Source: Marinobacter sp. F4218 (lineage in GTDB: Bacteria > Pseudomonadota > Gammaproteobacteria > Pseudomonadales > Oleiphilaceae). From it: 64,000 nt of DNA. Below the pieces are notes generated by a model that saw nothing but the letters and a program-made list of their open reading frames with translations, was not told where the DNA came from and ran no database searches. Of the stretch, positions 7,355 through 16,861 are shown piece by piece. How positions within the stretch are numbered: the stretch's first letter is position 1; every line of letters starts with the position of its first letter. Both the position numbers and the translations under genes were made by a program. The stretch spans positions 248,001 through 312,000 of the forward strand of contig NZ_JAHZIL010000003.1 of the NCBI RefSeq assembly GCF_019443085.1. Reading direction: 5' to 3'.

Positions 7355-9397
7355 TCAGCTGTAATGTTGCAGCAGGCTGGGAACATCAATAATCAGGGCA
7401 ATCCGCCCGTCGCCCGTAATGGTGGCCCCGGCCATGCCCGGGGTACCCTGGAGCGCCCGGCCCAGAGGCTTGATAACGACCTCTTCCTGTCCCACCAGTT
7501 GATCGACCACAAAACCCACCTGCTTGGTGCCCATGGCCACGATCACGACGTGGGCATTGTCCGGCTCGTCCTCACGGGCGGCGTTTTTCACCAGCCACCG
7601 CTTGATGTGGAACAGCGGGAACACCTTGTCCCGCACAACGATACATTCACGCCCATCGACAATATTGGTCTTGGTCAGATCCAGGTGGAAAATCTCCACC
7701 ACGTTGACGAGCGGCAGCGCAAACGACTGGTCTCCGAGCATGATCATCAGCGTTGGCATGATCGCCAGGGTGAGCGGAACCTTGATGATGATCCGGGAGC
7801 CCTTGCCCAACTTCGACACAATGTTGATCTGGCCATTGAGCTGGCCGATCTTGGTCTTGACCACGTCCATGCCGACGCCGCGACCGGACACGTCCGAGAT
7901 CTGCTCCTTGGTGGAAAAGCCGGCGGAGAAGATCAGGTTGAAACACTCGCTTTCGGTCAGCCGGTCGGCCACATCCTGTTCGTAGATGCCCTTCTCAACG
8001 GCCTTACGGCGCAGCACTTCCGGGTCCATGCCCGCACCATCGTCATCGATGGACAGGAGAATGTGATCCCCTTCCTGCTCGGCTGACAGGGTAACGGTAC
8101 CCTGCCGCGGCTTGCCTGCTTTCTCACGAACATCCGGCGCTTCGATACCATGATCGACAGAGTTCCTCACCAGGTGAACCAGGGGATCCGAAAGCGCCTC
8201 CACCAGATTCTTGTCCAGATCGGTCTCTTCCCCGTGCATCACGAGGTTCACTTCTTTCTTCAGGCTTCGGGCCAGGTCGCGGACCACGCGGGGGAACCGG
8301 CCAAATACTTTCTTGATAGGCTGCATCCGTGTCTGCATGACGGCGGCCTGCAGATCGGTAGTCACCACATCAAGGTTGGACACCGCTTTGTGCATGTGCT
8401 CGTCTTCACTCGCCGCACCCAGGCGTTGCAGGCGGTTTCGCACCAGCACCAGTTCGCCGACCATGTTCATGATGTCGTCAAGGCGCTTGGTATCGACCCG
8501 TACCGTGGTCTCGGCAGCCGGCGCCGTCTCCCGGGCCGGTGCAGCGGCCTTGGCCGCAGGCGCTTTCGGCGCTGCACCGGACGAAGGCCCAGATCCGGGC
8601 ACCTTGCCCGAGTCAGTTGCCGTGGGCCCGCCGCCCTTACCGTGCAGTTCGTCCAGGAGCTTTTCGAACTCATCGTCGGTGATCAGATCATCGCCTTTGC
8701 CCGAAGACGCCTGCTCGTCCGGGCTGGCATCGGCGGCTGGCTCACCCGCCGCCGGAGCGCCGGCAAACTGACCTTTGCCATGCAGCTGGTCCAGCAGGGC
8801 CTCGAATTCGTCATCGGTGATGTCATCATCACCGGCCCCGCCCGCCGACGCCTTGGCAGACTCACCGGAACCGGCGGGCTGACCCTGGGCCGCGTCGCCG
8901 CCGTCGTGAAGCGCATCCAGCAACTGTTCAAATTCATCGTCGGTGATATCACCGCAGTCATCCGGACTGTCCTGACGAAGGTCCGCGGGTTGTTGTCCGG
9001 CGTCGCCCTCCGGTTGTGCAAAAGCATCCAGGGCGGCAATCAGCGCATCCGGAGCGGGTGTCAGCTCCTCATGATTCCTGACCTGCTCGAACATGGCGTT
9101 GACGTGATCGAGGGTCTCAAGCACCACGTCCATCAGGTCTGAATCTACCTTACGCTTGTGATTACGCAGGATATCGAACACATTCTCGGCAGAGTGGCAG
9201 CAATTCACCAGGGCATCGAGCTGGAGGAAGCCTGCGCCACCCTTTACCGTATGAAAGCCGCGGAAAATGGCATTCAACAGATCACTGTCGTCCGGGTGTC
9301 GCTCAAGATCGACCAGTTGCTCCGACAGCTTCTCGAGAATTTCACCGGCCTCCACGAGGAAGTCCTGCAAAATCTCGTCATCAGCATCAAACGCCAT
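7355..9397 (-). CDS. cheA: Chemotaxis histidine kinase CheA
   Basis: The 680-residue protein has an Hpt (P1) domain with phospho-site H49 (FRGFHTVKGGAG). A long acidic/Ala-rich linker (about 130-295) carries a short motif three times. A dimerisation domain from about 298 is followed by the ATPase domain (N box HLVRNSVDHGIE, G1 DDDGAGMD, G2 GRGVGMDVV) and a C-terminal CheW-like P5 domain. It phosphorylates CheY and CheB in response to receptors. A standard P2 CheY-binding domain is not recognised; the repeat region occupies that place. GAGGA precedes the ATG. It lies 17 bases after cheZ. Confidence 0.97.
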   Translation of the reverse strand: MAFDADDEILQDFLVEAGEILEKLSEQLVDLERHPDDSDLLNAIFRGFHTVKGGAGFLQLDALVNCCHSAENVFDILRNHKRKVDSDLMDVVLETLDHVNAMFEQVRNHEELTPAPDALIAALDAFAQPEGDAGQQPADLRQDSPDDCGDITDDEFEQLLDALHDGGDAAQGQPAGSGESAKASAGGAGDDDITDDEFEALLDQLHGKGQFAGAPAAGEPAADASPDEQASSGKGDDLITDDEFEKLLDELHGKGGGPTATDSGKVPGSGPSSGAAPKAPAAKAAAPARETAPAAETTVRVDTKRLDDIMNMVGELVLVRNRLQRLGAASEDEHMHKAVSNLDVVTTDLQAAVMQTRMQPIKKVFGRFPRVVRDLARSLKKEVNLVMHGEETDLDKNLVEALSDPLVHLVRNSVDHGIEAPDVREKAGKPRQGTVTLSAEQEGDHILLSIDDDGAGMDPEVLRRKAVEKGIYEQDVADRLTESECFNLIFSAGFSTKEQISDVSGRGVGMDVVKTKIGQLNGQINIVSKLGKGSRIIIKVPLTLAIMPTLMIMLGDQSFALPLVNVVEIFHLDLTKTNIVDGRECIVVRDKVFPLFHIKRWLVKNAAREDEPDNAHVVIVAMGTKQVGFVVDQLVGQEEVVIKPLGRALQGTPGMAGATITGDGRIALIIDVPSLLQHYS
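8642..8950 (-). repeat. Triple repeat of an acidic 15-residue motif in the CheA linker
   Basis: Residues 150-164, 192-206 and 238-252 of CheA read DITDDEFEQLLDALH, DITDDEFEALLDQLH and LITDDEFEKLLDELH. The motif units at 8906-8950, 8780-8824 and 8642-8686 are separated by Gly/Ala/Ser-rich filler. The second and third are followed by GKG. In Vibrio the CheA linker region called LID binds ParP, and the array-docking genes parC and parP are in this cluster. The docking role is inference. Confidence 0.8.
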
Positions 9398-9414
9398 GCG
9401 TAGTCCTCATTAAT

Positions 9415-10209
9415 TCAGAATCCGAGACTGGACAGCAGATCATCGACGTCGTCCTGTCCCGAAACTACATCTTCACGCTCATCAGCCTTGATCTGCGGTC
9501 CTACGCCCTGTTCCGCCGAAACCTGAGTCTCGTCAATCTGGTGCACGGTGCCGGTGATCTGGTCCACATGGCTCGCCATTACCACGAGGCTGAGCATCTG
9601 TTCCTCTACTTCCTTCACCAGGGTCGTGACCTTCTGGATCACCTGTCCCGTGAGGTCCTGAAAATCCTGGGCCAGCAAAATTTCCGAGAGGTTGTTGTAT
9701 ATGGTGTCGGCGTCCGTCGTCAGGCCGGCAAAAAAACGGTCGATGCGCCCGTAAAGCTCCCGAAACTCTGAGGGCTGCATTTCGCGCCGGCGCAAACGCT
9801 GCCACTCATCCCGGAGCGCCGAAGCCTCATCGCGAACGGTGTGGGCCACCGGCATGGTCTCTTCAACCAGATCCATGGTGCGGTTGGCCGCCTGGCTGGT
9901 CATTCGAACCACATACTCGAGCCGGTCCGAGGCGTCGGTCATCTTCGACAGCGCTTCCTGCTGTTCCGCGCTGCGTGGATCCACCTGGAAATTCCGGATG
10001 GCTTCGTGGAGACTGCGGGTCAACCGACCAACTTCACGGTAGAGACTTTGATCCCTGACCTCGCTGAGCTCATTGATCACGGTCATCGCCTGGGCAAAAT
10101 CTCCGGCCTTCACGCTTTCGGCCAGCTCCGCACTCTGGCGCTGCAACTGCTCTGTCACCTCCGGATCGAGGCTCCGATGGTTCTTGTTGCTATTGCTCAT
10201 GAGAGCCAT
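9415..10209 (-). CDS. cheZ: CheY-phosphate phosphatase CheZ
   Basis: The 264-residue, mostly helical protein has the conserved catalytic region ILLAQDFQDLTGQVIQKV, where the glutamine assists CheY-P hydrolysis. It ends in the CheY-binding helix VDDLLSSLGF. It switches off CheY-P at the motor. The ATG at 10209 has GAGG six bases upstream, while an internal ATG at 10200 is too far from it, so the longer start is kept. It is 11 bases after cheY. Confidence 0.95.
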   Translation of the reverse strand: MALMSNSNKNHRSLDPEVTEQLQRQSAELAESVKAGDFAQAMTVINELSEVRDQSLYREVGRLTRSLHEAIRNFQVDPRSAEQQEALSKMTDASDRLEYVVRMTSQAANRTMDLVEETMPVAHTVRDEASALRDEWQRLRRREMQPSEFRELYGRIDRFFAGLTTDADTIYNNLSEILLAQDFQDLTGQVIQKVTTLVKEVEEQMLSLVVMASHVDQITGTVHQIDETQVSAEQGVGPQIKADEREDVVSGQDDVDDLLSSLGF

Positions 10210-10220
10210 GCGACCTCAGG

Positions 10221-10604
10221 TTACTGAATGCGTTCGAAGATTTTCTCAATCTTTTCCTTGAGGACCGCTGCCGTGAACGGCTTGACCACATAGCCATTCA
10301 CGCCGGCCTGGGCGGCAGCCACGATCTGGTCCCGCTTGGCTTCCGCCGTTACCATCAGCACCGGTAACGTCTTCAGATTTTCATCGGCGCGCACGGCTTT
10401 GAGCAGATCGAACCCGGACATCCCCGGCATGTTCCAATCCGTTACCAGAAAATCGTACTTGCCACTCTTCAGCATCGGCAGCGCGGTGTTGCCGTCATCG
10501 GCTTCATCGGTATTGCTGAAGCCCAAATCTCGCAGCAGGTTCTTGATGATCCGTCGCATTGTGGAAAAGTCATCCACAATCAGGATTTTCATGTTCTTGT
10601 CCAA
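10221..10604 (-). CDS. cheY: Chemotaxis response regulator CheY
   Basis: The 127-residue protein is a single receiver domain with acidic pocket D11/D12, phospho-acceptor D56 ([11 protein letters not shown]), T86 (MVTAEAK) and K108 (YVVKPF). CheY-P binds FliM to reverse the motor. The reading begins at a TTG: GGAGG sits five bases before it, whereas the ATG four codons later (10592) is 17 bases from that site. The MDKN prefix also fits other CheY proteins. A possible sigma-70 promoter lies upstream (10684-10711). Confidence 0.95.
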   Translation of the reverse strand: MDKNMKILIVDDFSTMRRIIKNLLRDLGFSNTDEADDGNTALPMLKSGKYDFLVTDWNMPGMSGFDLLKAVRADENLKTLPVLMVTAEAKRDQIVAAAQAGVNGYVVKPFTAAVLKEKIEKIFERIQ

Positions 10605-10683
10605 TGGGACCTCCAGTTGGTAACACCCGGAATTCGTTTGACCTTCGAGTTCGAAATCTAGCAGGCCGCTGTTTGAAGCACTT

Positions 10684-10711
10684 ATTGTCTGATCTTTGGT
10701 GTCCGTGTAAA
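10684..10711 (-). promoter_or_regulatory. Possible sigma-70 promoter for cheY-cheZ-cheA
   Basis: On the minus strand TTTACA (10706-10711), 16 bases and GACAAT (10684-10689) resemble -35/-10 boxes, about 80 bases before cheY. No FliA-type site was seen in the 162-base fliA-cheY gap, although Pseudomonas cheY is usually FliA dependent. Moderate to weak match. Confidence 0.4.
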
Positions 10712-10766
10712 GCGCCGGTTACCAAAAGCTACAGAGCTCTATGAACCGGACACAGGGAGCACTCAT

Positions 10767-11510
10767 TCAGTCGTCTGCGTCGCGACGCCAGTCTGCAAGG
10801 CGCCCACGCAATCTGAGTGCGGCCTGGCTGTGAATCTGACTGACACGGCTCTCACTCACTCCCAGAACAGCACCGATTTCCTTGAGGTTCAGCTCTTCCT
10901 GGTAATACAGGCTCAACACCAGCTTTTCGCGTTCGGGCAAGTCTTCAATGGCTTCAGCCAGATTGCGCCGGAAGGCGTCGGATGCCAGACCGTCCAGCGG
11001 ATTATCACTGGTCTCTGCCTCTTCTATCGGCAGCTCCCCGGATTCATTGAGCTCATCCAGACTAAAAAGTCGTCCGCTGTTCGCGTCGGAAAGTGAGGCA
11101 TGGTATTCGGATAACTCCATGCCCAGTTCCTGCGCGACTTCGAGGTCCTGGGCTTCGCGACCGAGACGGTCTTCAACGGCCTTGATGGCCTGGGATATCC
11201 GGCGGGCATTTCGGTGGACGGAACGGGGCACCCAGTCGCCTTTGCGGATCTCATCCACCATGGCGCCCCTGATCCGAATACCAGCATAGGTTTCGAAGGT
11301 GGCGCCCTTGGTCGAGCTGTAGCGTTGTGCGGATTCGAGCAGTCCGATCATGCCGGCCTGCATCAGGTCTTCCAACTGCACCGAAGCAGGCAGCCTGGCC
11401 ATGAGATGAAGGGCTATTTTCTTGACCAGCGGTGCATGCTCTTCAATGAGCCGCGAAGGGCTTTTCGCATCAGACTGCTGATAGATTCCCAGATGTTTCG
11501 CCAATGTCAT
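10767..11510 (-). CDS. fliA: RNA polymerase sigma factor FliA (sigma-28)
   Basis: The 247-residue protein has sigma region 2 (SARLPASVQLEDLMQAGMIGLLE), region 3 (ETYAGIRIRGAMVDEIR) and region 4 with a helix-turn-helix (NLKEIGAVLGVSESRVSQIHSQA). It directs late flagellar and chemotaxis genes and is held by FlgM, whose gene is not in the window. At least one matching promoter is here, before parC. It lies 30 bases downstream of fleN and is probably co-transcribed with flhA-flhF-fleN. Confidence 0.97.
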   Translation of the reverse strand: MTLAKHLGIYQQSDAKSPSRLIEEHAPLVKKIALHLMARLPASVQLEDLMQAGMIGLLESAQRYSSTKGATFETYAGIRIRGAMVDEIRKGDWVPRSVHRNARRISQAIKAVEDRLGREAQDLEVAQELGMELSEYHASLSDANSGRLFSLDELNESGELPIEEAETSDNPLDGLASDAFRRNLAEAIEDLPEREKLVLSLYYQEELNLKEIGAVLGVSESRVSQIHSQAALRLRGRLADWRRDADD

Positions 11511-11540
11511 GTATCCGGTGTTGTTTTGACTGGATCAGAT

Positions 11541-12353
11541 TCAGACTTGGACGAGCCGCTCTACAAAGAACTCCAGATGGCCTCGTGGCGAGGACGGTAA
11601 CGGCCAGTTGTCCACTTTATCGGCCAAGGCCTTGATCGCCAGGGACGCCTTGGCGCGGGGATAGGCGTCCAGCACCGCCCGCTGCCGCTGCACCGCTTTT
11701 TTGACGGCTTCGTCGTAGGGCACCATACCCACATATTGCAATGCGACATCAAGGAAGCGCTCGGTCACCCGGCTCAGTTTCTCAAACAGGTGGCGGCCTT
11801 CCTGCTCATTTCGCACCTGGTTCGCCAGGATACGAAAACGGTTTGTGCCGTACTCCCGATTCATCAGCTTGATCAGGGCGTAGGCATCGGTGATGGAGGT
11901 AGGTTCGTCGCAGACGACAAAAAGGAGCTCCTGCGATGCCCGGAGGAAACTGACAACGGATTCGGAAATACCCGCTGCGGTATCGACGATCAGTACGTCA
12001 ATCTGGTCACCCAGCTCACTGAAGGCGTTGATCAGTCCAGCGTGTTCCATCGGGCTGAGGTGGGTCATGCGCTGGGTGCCCGATGAGGCCGGAACAATCT
12101 TGACTCCACCTGGCCCGCTGACCAGTATGTCCTTGAGTTCGCACTCGCCGGAAAGCACATCGGCAATATTCCGGCTGGCCGTTATTCCGAGCAGGACATC
12201 GATGTTGGCCAGGCCGAGATCGGCATCCAGAATCACCACCCGGCGACCTTTCTGCGCCAGGGCAATTCCAAGGTTAACCGACACGTTACTCTTGCCGACC
12301 CCACCCTTGCCGCCGGAAACCGCAATCACCTGTACCGGATGTGCTTTGCTCAT
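11541..12353 (-). CDS. fleN: Flagellar number regulator FleN (FlhG), MinD-like ATPase
   Basis: The 270-residue protein has a deviant Walker A (SGGKGGVGKSNVSVNLG, residues 13-29), VVILDADLGLANID and VLIVDTAAGIS, all typical of the MinD/FlhG group. FleN binds FleQ and limits flagellar number. Its position after flhF and before fliA is the conserved order of polar flagellates. Start at ATG 12353; the upstream ribosome site is weak. Confidence 0.95.
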   Translation of the reverse strand: MSKAHPVQVIAVSGGKGGVGKSNVSVNLGIALAQKGRRVVILDADLGLANIDVLLGITASRNIADVLSGECELKDILVSGPGGVKIVPASSGTQRMTHLSPMEHAGLINAFSELGDQIDVLIVDTAAGISESVVSFLRASQELLFVVCDEPTSITDAYALIKLMNREYGTNRFRILANQVRNEQEGRHLFEKLSRVTERFLDVALQYVGMVPYDEAVKKAVQRQRAVLDAYPRAKASLAIKALADKVDNWPLPSSPRGHLEFFVERLVQV

Positions 12354-12459
12354 GTTGATTCTTGTCTCTCGCCAGTTGTACTGAGGGCTCGTCTTGTCAT
12401 TGAACGGCGCCAGCTCTGCGCGCCGGATACTCTGTCATCCGGTAAAGGTGCGTTCGCGC

Positions 12460-13752
12460 TCAGGCCCCTTCAGCAACCGACTGCTGTTGCTGCAGGCGTT
12501 TCAGCCGTTCCACCGCCAGCCGCACCAGGGGAATGGCTTCCGCGTGGTGCAGGTCCTCGGGAATTTTCTGCCCGTCCGTGTAATAGGCCACCGGCAATCC
12601 GGTTTCCATCACGAACCCAAGAGATTCCCCCAGTGTCAGGGCTTCGTCAATCTTTGTCATTACGCAGCCCGCAAGATTTGCCATCTTATAGCAATGCCAC
12701 ACGGATTTCATGATACGCGGCTGGCTGGTGGCAGACACCACCAGATGAGTACGAATGTTGTGGTGGCTGCGCGCCAGCTCGGCCAACTGCTCCTGGTAGC
12801 CTTTGTCCGAGCTGGTCAGGCCGGCGGTATCGATCAACACCAGATGCCGACCGGACAGCTCGTCCAGAATATCGTCCAACGAATGGCTTTCATCCACCAC
12901 CCGCACCGGAACGTTCAGGATCCGACCAAACACGAACAGCTGCTCGTGAGCGGCCACCCGGTAGCGGTCAGTCGTCACCAGGGCCAGGGAGTCCGCTCCG
13001 TGTCGCAACACATAACGCGCCGCCAGCTTGCCGATGGTGGTGGTCTTACCGGAACCTGTCGGACCAACCAACGCGTAGACCCCTCCCTCGTCCGGCCATT
13101 CCTGGCGCGAGGTGCGGACGCCGGTTGCCAGCATTTTCAGGGATTGCTTCCAGCCATCTTCAAGCCGGCCGCCCTTGTGACGGCGGGACAGCGAACCCGC
13201 CAGGTCACTGCTCAGACCAAACTCCTGCAGTCGCTCGGCCAGCCGCTGCTGGAGCGCATTGCTGACTGGCTTTGCCGGCTCGGCGGAACGGCCGCTCATC
13301 ATATCCTTGAGTGAGCTGATTTCAGCCCGCATCTGGGCCAGCTCATCGGAATACCCCCGAGCATTCGGCGCAGACGCTGCCACCGACTCGTCAAAGCCGG
13401 ACGAGGCTGCCTCGTTCAGATCCGCAAACGTGGCGCCGGAATAGGTTGCACCCGCTTTTGCCCGCTTTTCCCGCACTTCACGGATTCGATCACGGGAACG
13501 GTTCAGCTCGTCCTCGAGCCGGCGATGCTGGTCGGCCTGCATTTCCGCCAGCCGCGACCCGTTGATGGCAGACTCGGCCTTGTCACCCAGTCGCTGGCGC
13601 GCCATGTTCTCGTCGTAGTCCAGTGCCGTCACGATTTCGACGCCACCGTCAACACGACGATTGGAAAGAATCACGGCATCCGGCCCCATCTGCTCACTGA
13701 CCTGCTTCAGCGCCTCTGCCATGCTCTGAGCGAAAAACCGTTTTACTTTCAT
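12460..13752 (-). CDS. flhF: Flagellar SRP-type GTPase FlhF
   Basis: The 430-residue protein has a charged, variable N-terminal half (1-165). The NG GTPase domain has P loop GPTGSGKTTTIGKLA (230-244), DTAGL near residue 310 and TKIDEA near 385. FlhF sets the polar site of flagellar assembly together with FleN. GGAGGATG precedes the ATG. It follows flhA by 61 bases and precedes fleN by 106 bases. Confidence 0.96.
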   Translation of the reverse strand: MKVKRFFAQSMAEALKQVSEQMGPDAVILSNRRVDGGVEIVTALDYDENMARQRLGDKAESAINGSRLAEMQADQHRRLEDELNRSRDRIREVREKRAKAGATYSGATFADLNEAASSGFDESVAASAPNARGYSDELAQMRAEISSLKDMMSGRSAEPAKPVSNALQQRLAERLQEFGLSSDLAGSLSRRHKGGRLEDGWKQSLKMLATGVRTSRQEWPDEGGVYALVGPTGSGKTTTIGKLAARYVLRHGADSLALVTTDRYRVAAHEQLFVFGRILNVPVRVVDESHSLDDILDELSGRHLVLIDTAGLTSSDKGYQEQLAELARSHHNIRTHLVVSATSQPRIMKSVWHCYKMANLAGCVMTKIDEALTLGESLGFVMETGLPVAYYTDGQKIPEDLHHAEAIPLVRLAVERLKRLQQQQSVAEGA

Positions 13753-13813
13753 ACTGACTCATCCTCCACCGGCAACCCCTTTGCGGGCGCTGGCCGCGTT
13801 GTGGTCCGTGTCA

Positions 13814-15994
13814 TTACTGACCGACGGACGCCACGATAGTGATCTGTTTGTTATCCGGTATTTCCTGGTAGGAGAGCACGTGCAGGCGCTCTACCCCGTA
13901 GCTCGCAAACCTCGCCAGTACCGGTCGCAACGGTCCGGAAACCAGCAGAATTGCCGGCTTGCCCAGCATTTCCTGGCGCTGAACACTGTCCTGCAGGGAA
14001 CGCTGCAGCTTCTCCACCATGTTCGGCTCCAGAACCAGACCGATGTCGTCCTGACCGCCGGATTGTTGACTCTGTTGAACAGACTTTAGCAATAACTGTT
14101 CCAGATCCGGATCGAGGGTGATGACCGGAATCTCCGATTCGTTGCCACAGATACTCTGAACGATCATCCGTCGCAGGGACTGGCGCGCCACCGTAGTCAG
14201 CAGTTTCGGATCCTGACTCTTGGGATGAACGTTGACGATGGCCTCGGCAATCGAGCGCATATCCCGAATGGGGACCTCTTCCTTCAACAGGTTCTGCAGC
14301 ACCTTGAGCAACAGGCTGATGGACACCGTCGTCGGCACCAGCTCCTCGGCCAGCTTCGGCGACACTTTCTCCAACTGATCCAGCCACTTCTGCACTTCCT
14401 CGTGCCCCAGCAGCTCATGGGCATGCTTCTGCAACACCTGGTTCAGATGGGTCGCAACCACGGTACTGGCATCAACCACGGTGTAGCCCAGAGTCTGGGC
14501 CTGGTCCTTTTTGTCAGGCTCGATCCAGATGGCATCCAGCCCGAAAGCCGGATCCTTGCCCTGGATTCCCTCGACCTTCCCGAACACCTGGCCGGGATCG
14601 ATGGCCAGTTCCCGCTCCGGATGGATCTCAGCCTCAGCGATGGTCACGCCCATCAGCGTGATGCGGTAAACGTTGGGCATCAGGTCCAGGTTGTCGCGAA
14701 TGTGTACCGACGGCATCAGAAAGCCCAGATCCTGCGACAGCTTTTTACGCACGCCCTTGATCCGGCTCAGCAGCTGACCACCCTGGGATTTGTCCACGAG
14801 GGGAATCAGCCGGTACCCCACTTCCAGTCCGACAATATCGACCGTAGCGACGTCGTCCCAGCCCAACTCTTTGCTCTCCCCGGGCGCGGGTAATTGACGG
14901 CCGGCATCACCACCACTGTCTCCGCCGGGCGGCAGATCCTGCCCCGTCGAGCGCGGCACGCCCACGGCGCCGCCACGACCCGGGAAGACCCCGTCTTCCT
15001 CAACGGTCTGGCGATCCTGCTTCCAGATATACCAGGCCGCGGCCGCTGCGAGGCTGCCGAGCCCGAGGAAAGCAACGTGCGGCATCCCCGGGATCAGACC
15101 CAGAATCAGGAGGATGGCGGCCGCGATGGCCAAGGCCTTGGGCGCACTGAACATCTGGCTCAGGATCTGGCCGCCCATGTCCTGGCTGGAGGTCACCCGG
15201 GTAACCATGATGGCGGCGGATGTGGACAGCAGCAGTGAGGGTATCTGGGCCACCAGCCCGTCACCGATGGTCAGCAGTGCATAACGCTGCATGGCCAGCC
15301 CGAAGGTCAAATCGTGCTGCAACATGCCAATGGCCACGCCACCGATGATGTTGATTGCAAGAATCAGAAGGCCGGCAACCGCATCGCCTTTGACGAACTT
15401 CGAGGCGCCATCCATCGAGCCGTAAAAGTCGGCTTCCTGGGCAATCTCCGACCGGCGATGCTTGGCTTCGTCCTGGTTGATCAAACCGGCGTTCAGGTCG
15501 GCGTCGATGGCCATCTGCTTGCCCGGCATGGCGTCGAGGGTAAAGCGGGCGCTGACTTCGGAGACCCGGCCGGCGCCCTTGGTAACCACCAGGAAGTTGA
15601 TGATCATCAGGATGGCGAAGACCACAAGCCCCACGGCGTAGTTGCCACCAATCAGCACGGCACCAAAAGACTCGATCACCTTACCTGCAGCGTCTCCACC
15701 CTCATGACCTTCCAGCAGTACGATGCGGGTGGAAGCCACGTTAAGGGCTAGTCGCAGAAGCGTCGCCACTAGCAGCACCGTGGGGAAGGAGGCAAATTCC
15801 ATAGGGCGCATGGCGTAAACACACACCAGCAGGATGACGATGGACAGGGTAATGTTGAAAGTGAAGAAAACGTCCAGCAGGAACGCGGGCATCGGCAGGA
15901 TCATCATGCCCAGAAGCCCCATCAGCATAATGGGAATGCCCAGATTTCCCCGCGTCAGGGATTTGACGTTGTTAAGGACTAATGCTCTGTCCAT
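13814..15994 (-). CDS. flhA: Flagellar export gate protein FlhA
   Basis: The 726-residue protein has an N-terminal half with about eight membrane helices, the family signature region (RVSEVSARFTLDAMPGKQMA and DADLNAG), a short Gly/Pro-rich linker and a large cytoplasmic C-domain. FlhA forms the nonameric ring of the type III export gate and binds chaperone-substrate complexes. It is slightly longer than enteric FlhA. It heads the flhA-flhF-fleN-fliA run and has a sigma-54-type site about 86 bases upstream. Confidence 0.97.
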   Translation of the reverse strand: MDRALVLNNVKSLTRGNLGIPIMLMGLLGMMILPMPAFLLDVFFTFNITLSIVILLVCVYAMRPMEFASFPTVLLVATLLRLALNVASTRIVLLEGHEGGDAAGKVIESFGAVLIGGNYAVGLVVFAILMIINFLVVTKGAGRVSEVSARFTLDAMPGKQMAIDADLNAGLINQDEAKHRRSEIAQEADFYGSMDGASKFVKGDAVAGLLILAINIIGGVAIGMLQHDLTFGLAMQRYALLTIGDGLVAQIPSLLLSTSAAIMVTRVTSSQDMGGQILSQMFSAPKALAIAAAILLILGLIPGMPHVAFLGLGSLAAAAAWYIWKQDRQTVEEDGVFPGRGGAVGVPRSTGQDLPPGGDSGGDAGRQLPAPGESKELGWDDVATVDIVGLEVGYRLIPLVDKSQGGQLLSRIKGVRKKLSQDLGFLMPSVHIRDNLDLMPNVYRITLMGVTIAEAEIHPERELAIDPGQVFGKVEGIQGKDPAFGLDAIWIEPDKKDQAQTLGYTVVDASTVVATHLNQVLQKHAHELLGHEEVQKWLDQLEKVSPKLAEELVPTTVSISLLLKVLQNLLKEEVPIRDMRSIAEAIVNVHPKSQDPKLLTTVARQSLRRMIVQSICGNESEIPVITLDPDLEQLLLKSVQQSQQSGGQDDIGLVLEPNMVEKLQRSLQDSVQRQEMLGKPAILLVSGPLRPVLARFASYGVERLHVLSYQEIPDNKQITIVASVGQ

Positions 15995-16079
15995 GCAGGA
16001 CTCTTCTCCGCTTGGCTTTACCTGAAGAGGGTTTCAGGGTCGAAAGTCTGACGCCCTGGCGCCTTCTGGAGGTGGCATC

Positions 16080-16094
16080 GCAAGATCCGTACCA
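16080..16094 (-). promoter_or_regulatory. Sigma-54 promoter candidate for flhA operon
   Basis: Minus strand TGGTACGGATCTTGC has the GG/GC dinucleotides at the correct -24/-12 spacing and TTGC at -12. It sits 86 bases before the flhA ATG, inside the flhA/upp divergent region. FleQ with RpoN would be the expected activator. Confidence 0.7.
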
Positions 16095-16220
16095 CTCCTT
16101 ACCCGAATTCCCCGGGCTTTCTCCCGGTGTCGCCTGACGTTCCTCCTCAGATACGGTATCCTTGCGCCATTTGAACGCGCTGAAAAACCACGACAGACCA
16201 ACCAGACACACAGGTGACCC

Positions 16221-16859
16221 ATGCCAATCCACGAGGTTAAACACCCACTGATCCGACACAAACTCGGCCTTATGCGCCGGGCGGACATCAGCACCAAGAA
16301 TTTTCGTGAACTGGCACAGGAGGTTGGCGCCCTGCTGACTTACGAAGCCACCAAGGATTTTAATCTTCAGGAAAAGACGATTGAAGGCTGGGCGGGCCCG
16401 GTCAACGTTGAGCAGATCCACGGCAAGAAAATCACCATCGTTCCCATCCTGCGAGCCGGGCTGGGCATGTTGGACGGCGTCCTGAGCCTGATCCCGGTCG
16501 CCCGGGTGAGTGTGGTCGGCCAGATCCGCAACGAAGAAACCCTGGAGGCCAGCACCTACCTGGAAAAGCTGGTCGGCGAACTGGATCAGCGAATGGCGCT
16601 GATCGTGGACCCGATGCTGGCGACCGGCGGCTCGATGATTTCCACCATCGACCTGCTCAAGAAAGCGGGCAGCACCGAAATTCGGGCCCTCGTGCTGGTT
16701 GCGGCTCCCGAAGGCGTCAAGAAAGTGTTGGAAAAGCACCCGGACGTTTCGATCTATACCGCCTCGGTTGACGACCGTCTGAACGAGAAAGGGTATATCC
16801 TGCCGGGCCTCGGCGATGCCGGTGACAAGATCTTTGGTACCAAGCAGAAGGACGTATAA
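16221..16859 (+). CDS. upp: Uracil phosphoribosyltransferase
   Basis: The 212-residue protein begins with the family motif [12 protein letters not shown] and carries the PRPP-binding loop [11 protein letters not shown] near residues 131-141. Its end is short, as in family members. It converts uracil and PRPP to UMP in pyrimidine salvage. AGGTGA precedes the ATG. It lies two bases before uraA, so uptake and salvage of uracil form one operon, divergent from flhA. Confidence 0.97.
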   Translation: MPIHEVKHPLIRHKLGLMRRADISTKNFRELAQEVGALLTYEATKDFNLQEKTIEGWAGPVNVEQIHGKKITIVPILRAGLGMLDGVLSLIPVARVSVVGQIRNEETLEASTYLEKLVGELDQRMALIVDPMLATGGSMISTIDLLKKAGSTEIRALVLVAAPEGVKKVLEKHPDVSIYTASVDDRLNEKGYILPGLGDAGDKIFGTKQKDV

Positions 16860-16861
16860 GC

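Noticed and set aside
8642..8950. Short regularly spaced repeat considered as a CRISPR-like array
   Set aside because: The repeats are in-frame protein motifs in CheA with unequal spacers and divergent DNA.
8150..9142. 330-codon plus-strand frame over the cheA linker
   Set aside because: A mirror of the repetitive GC-rich linker, not a gene.
11617..11624. GCCGATAA on the minus strand inside fleN
   Set aside because: It looks like a FliA -10 but TCAAG lies only six bases before it, so spacing is wrong for sigma-28.
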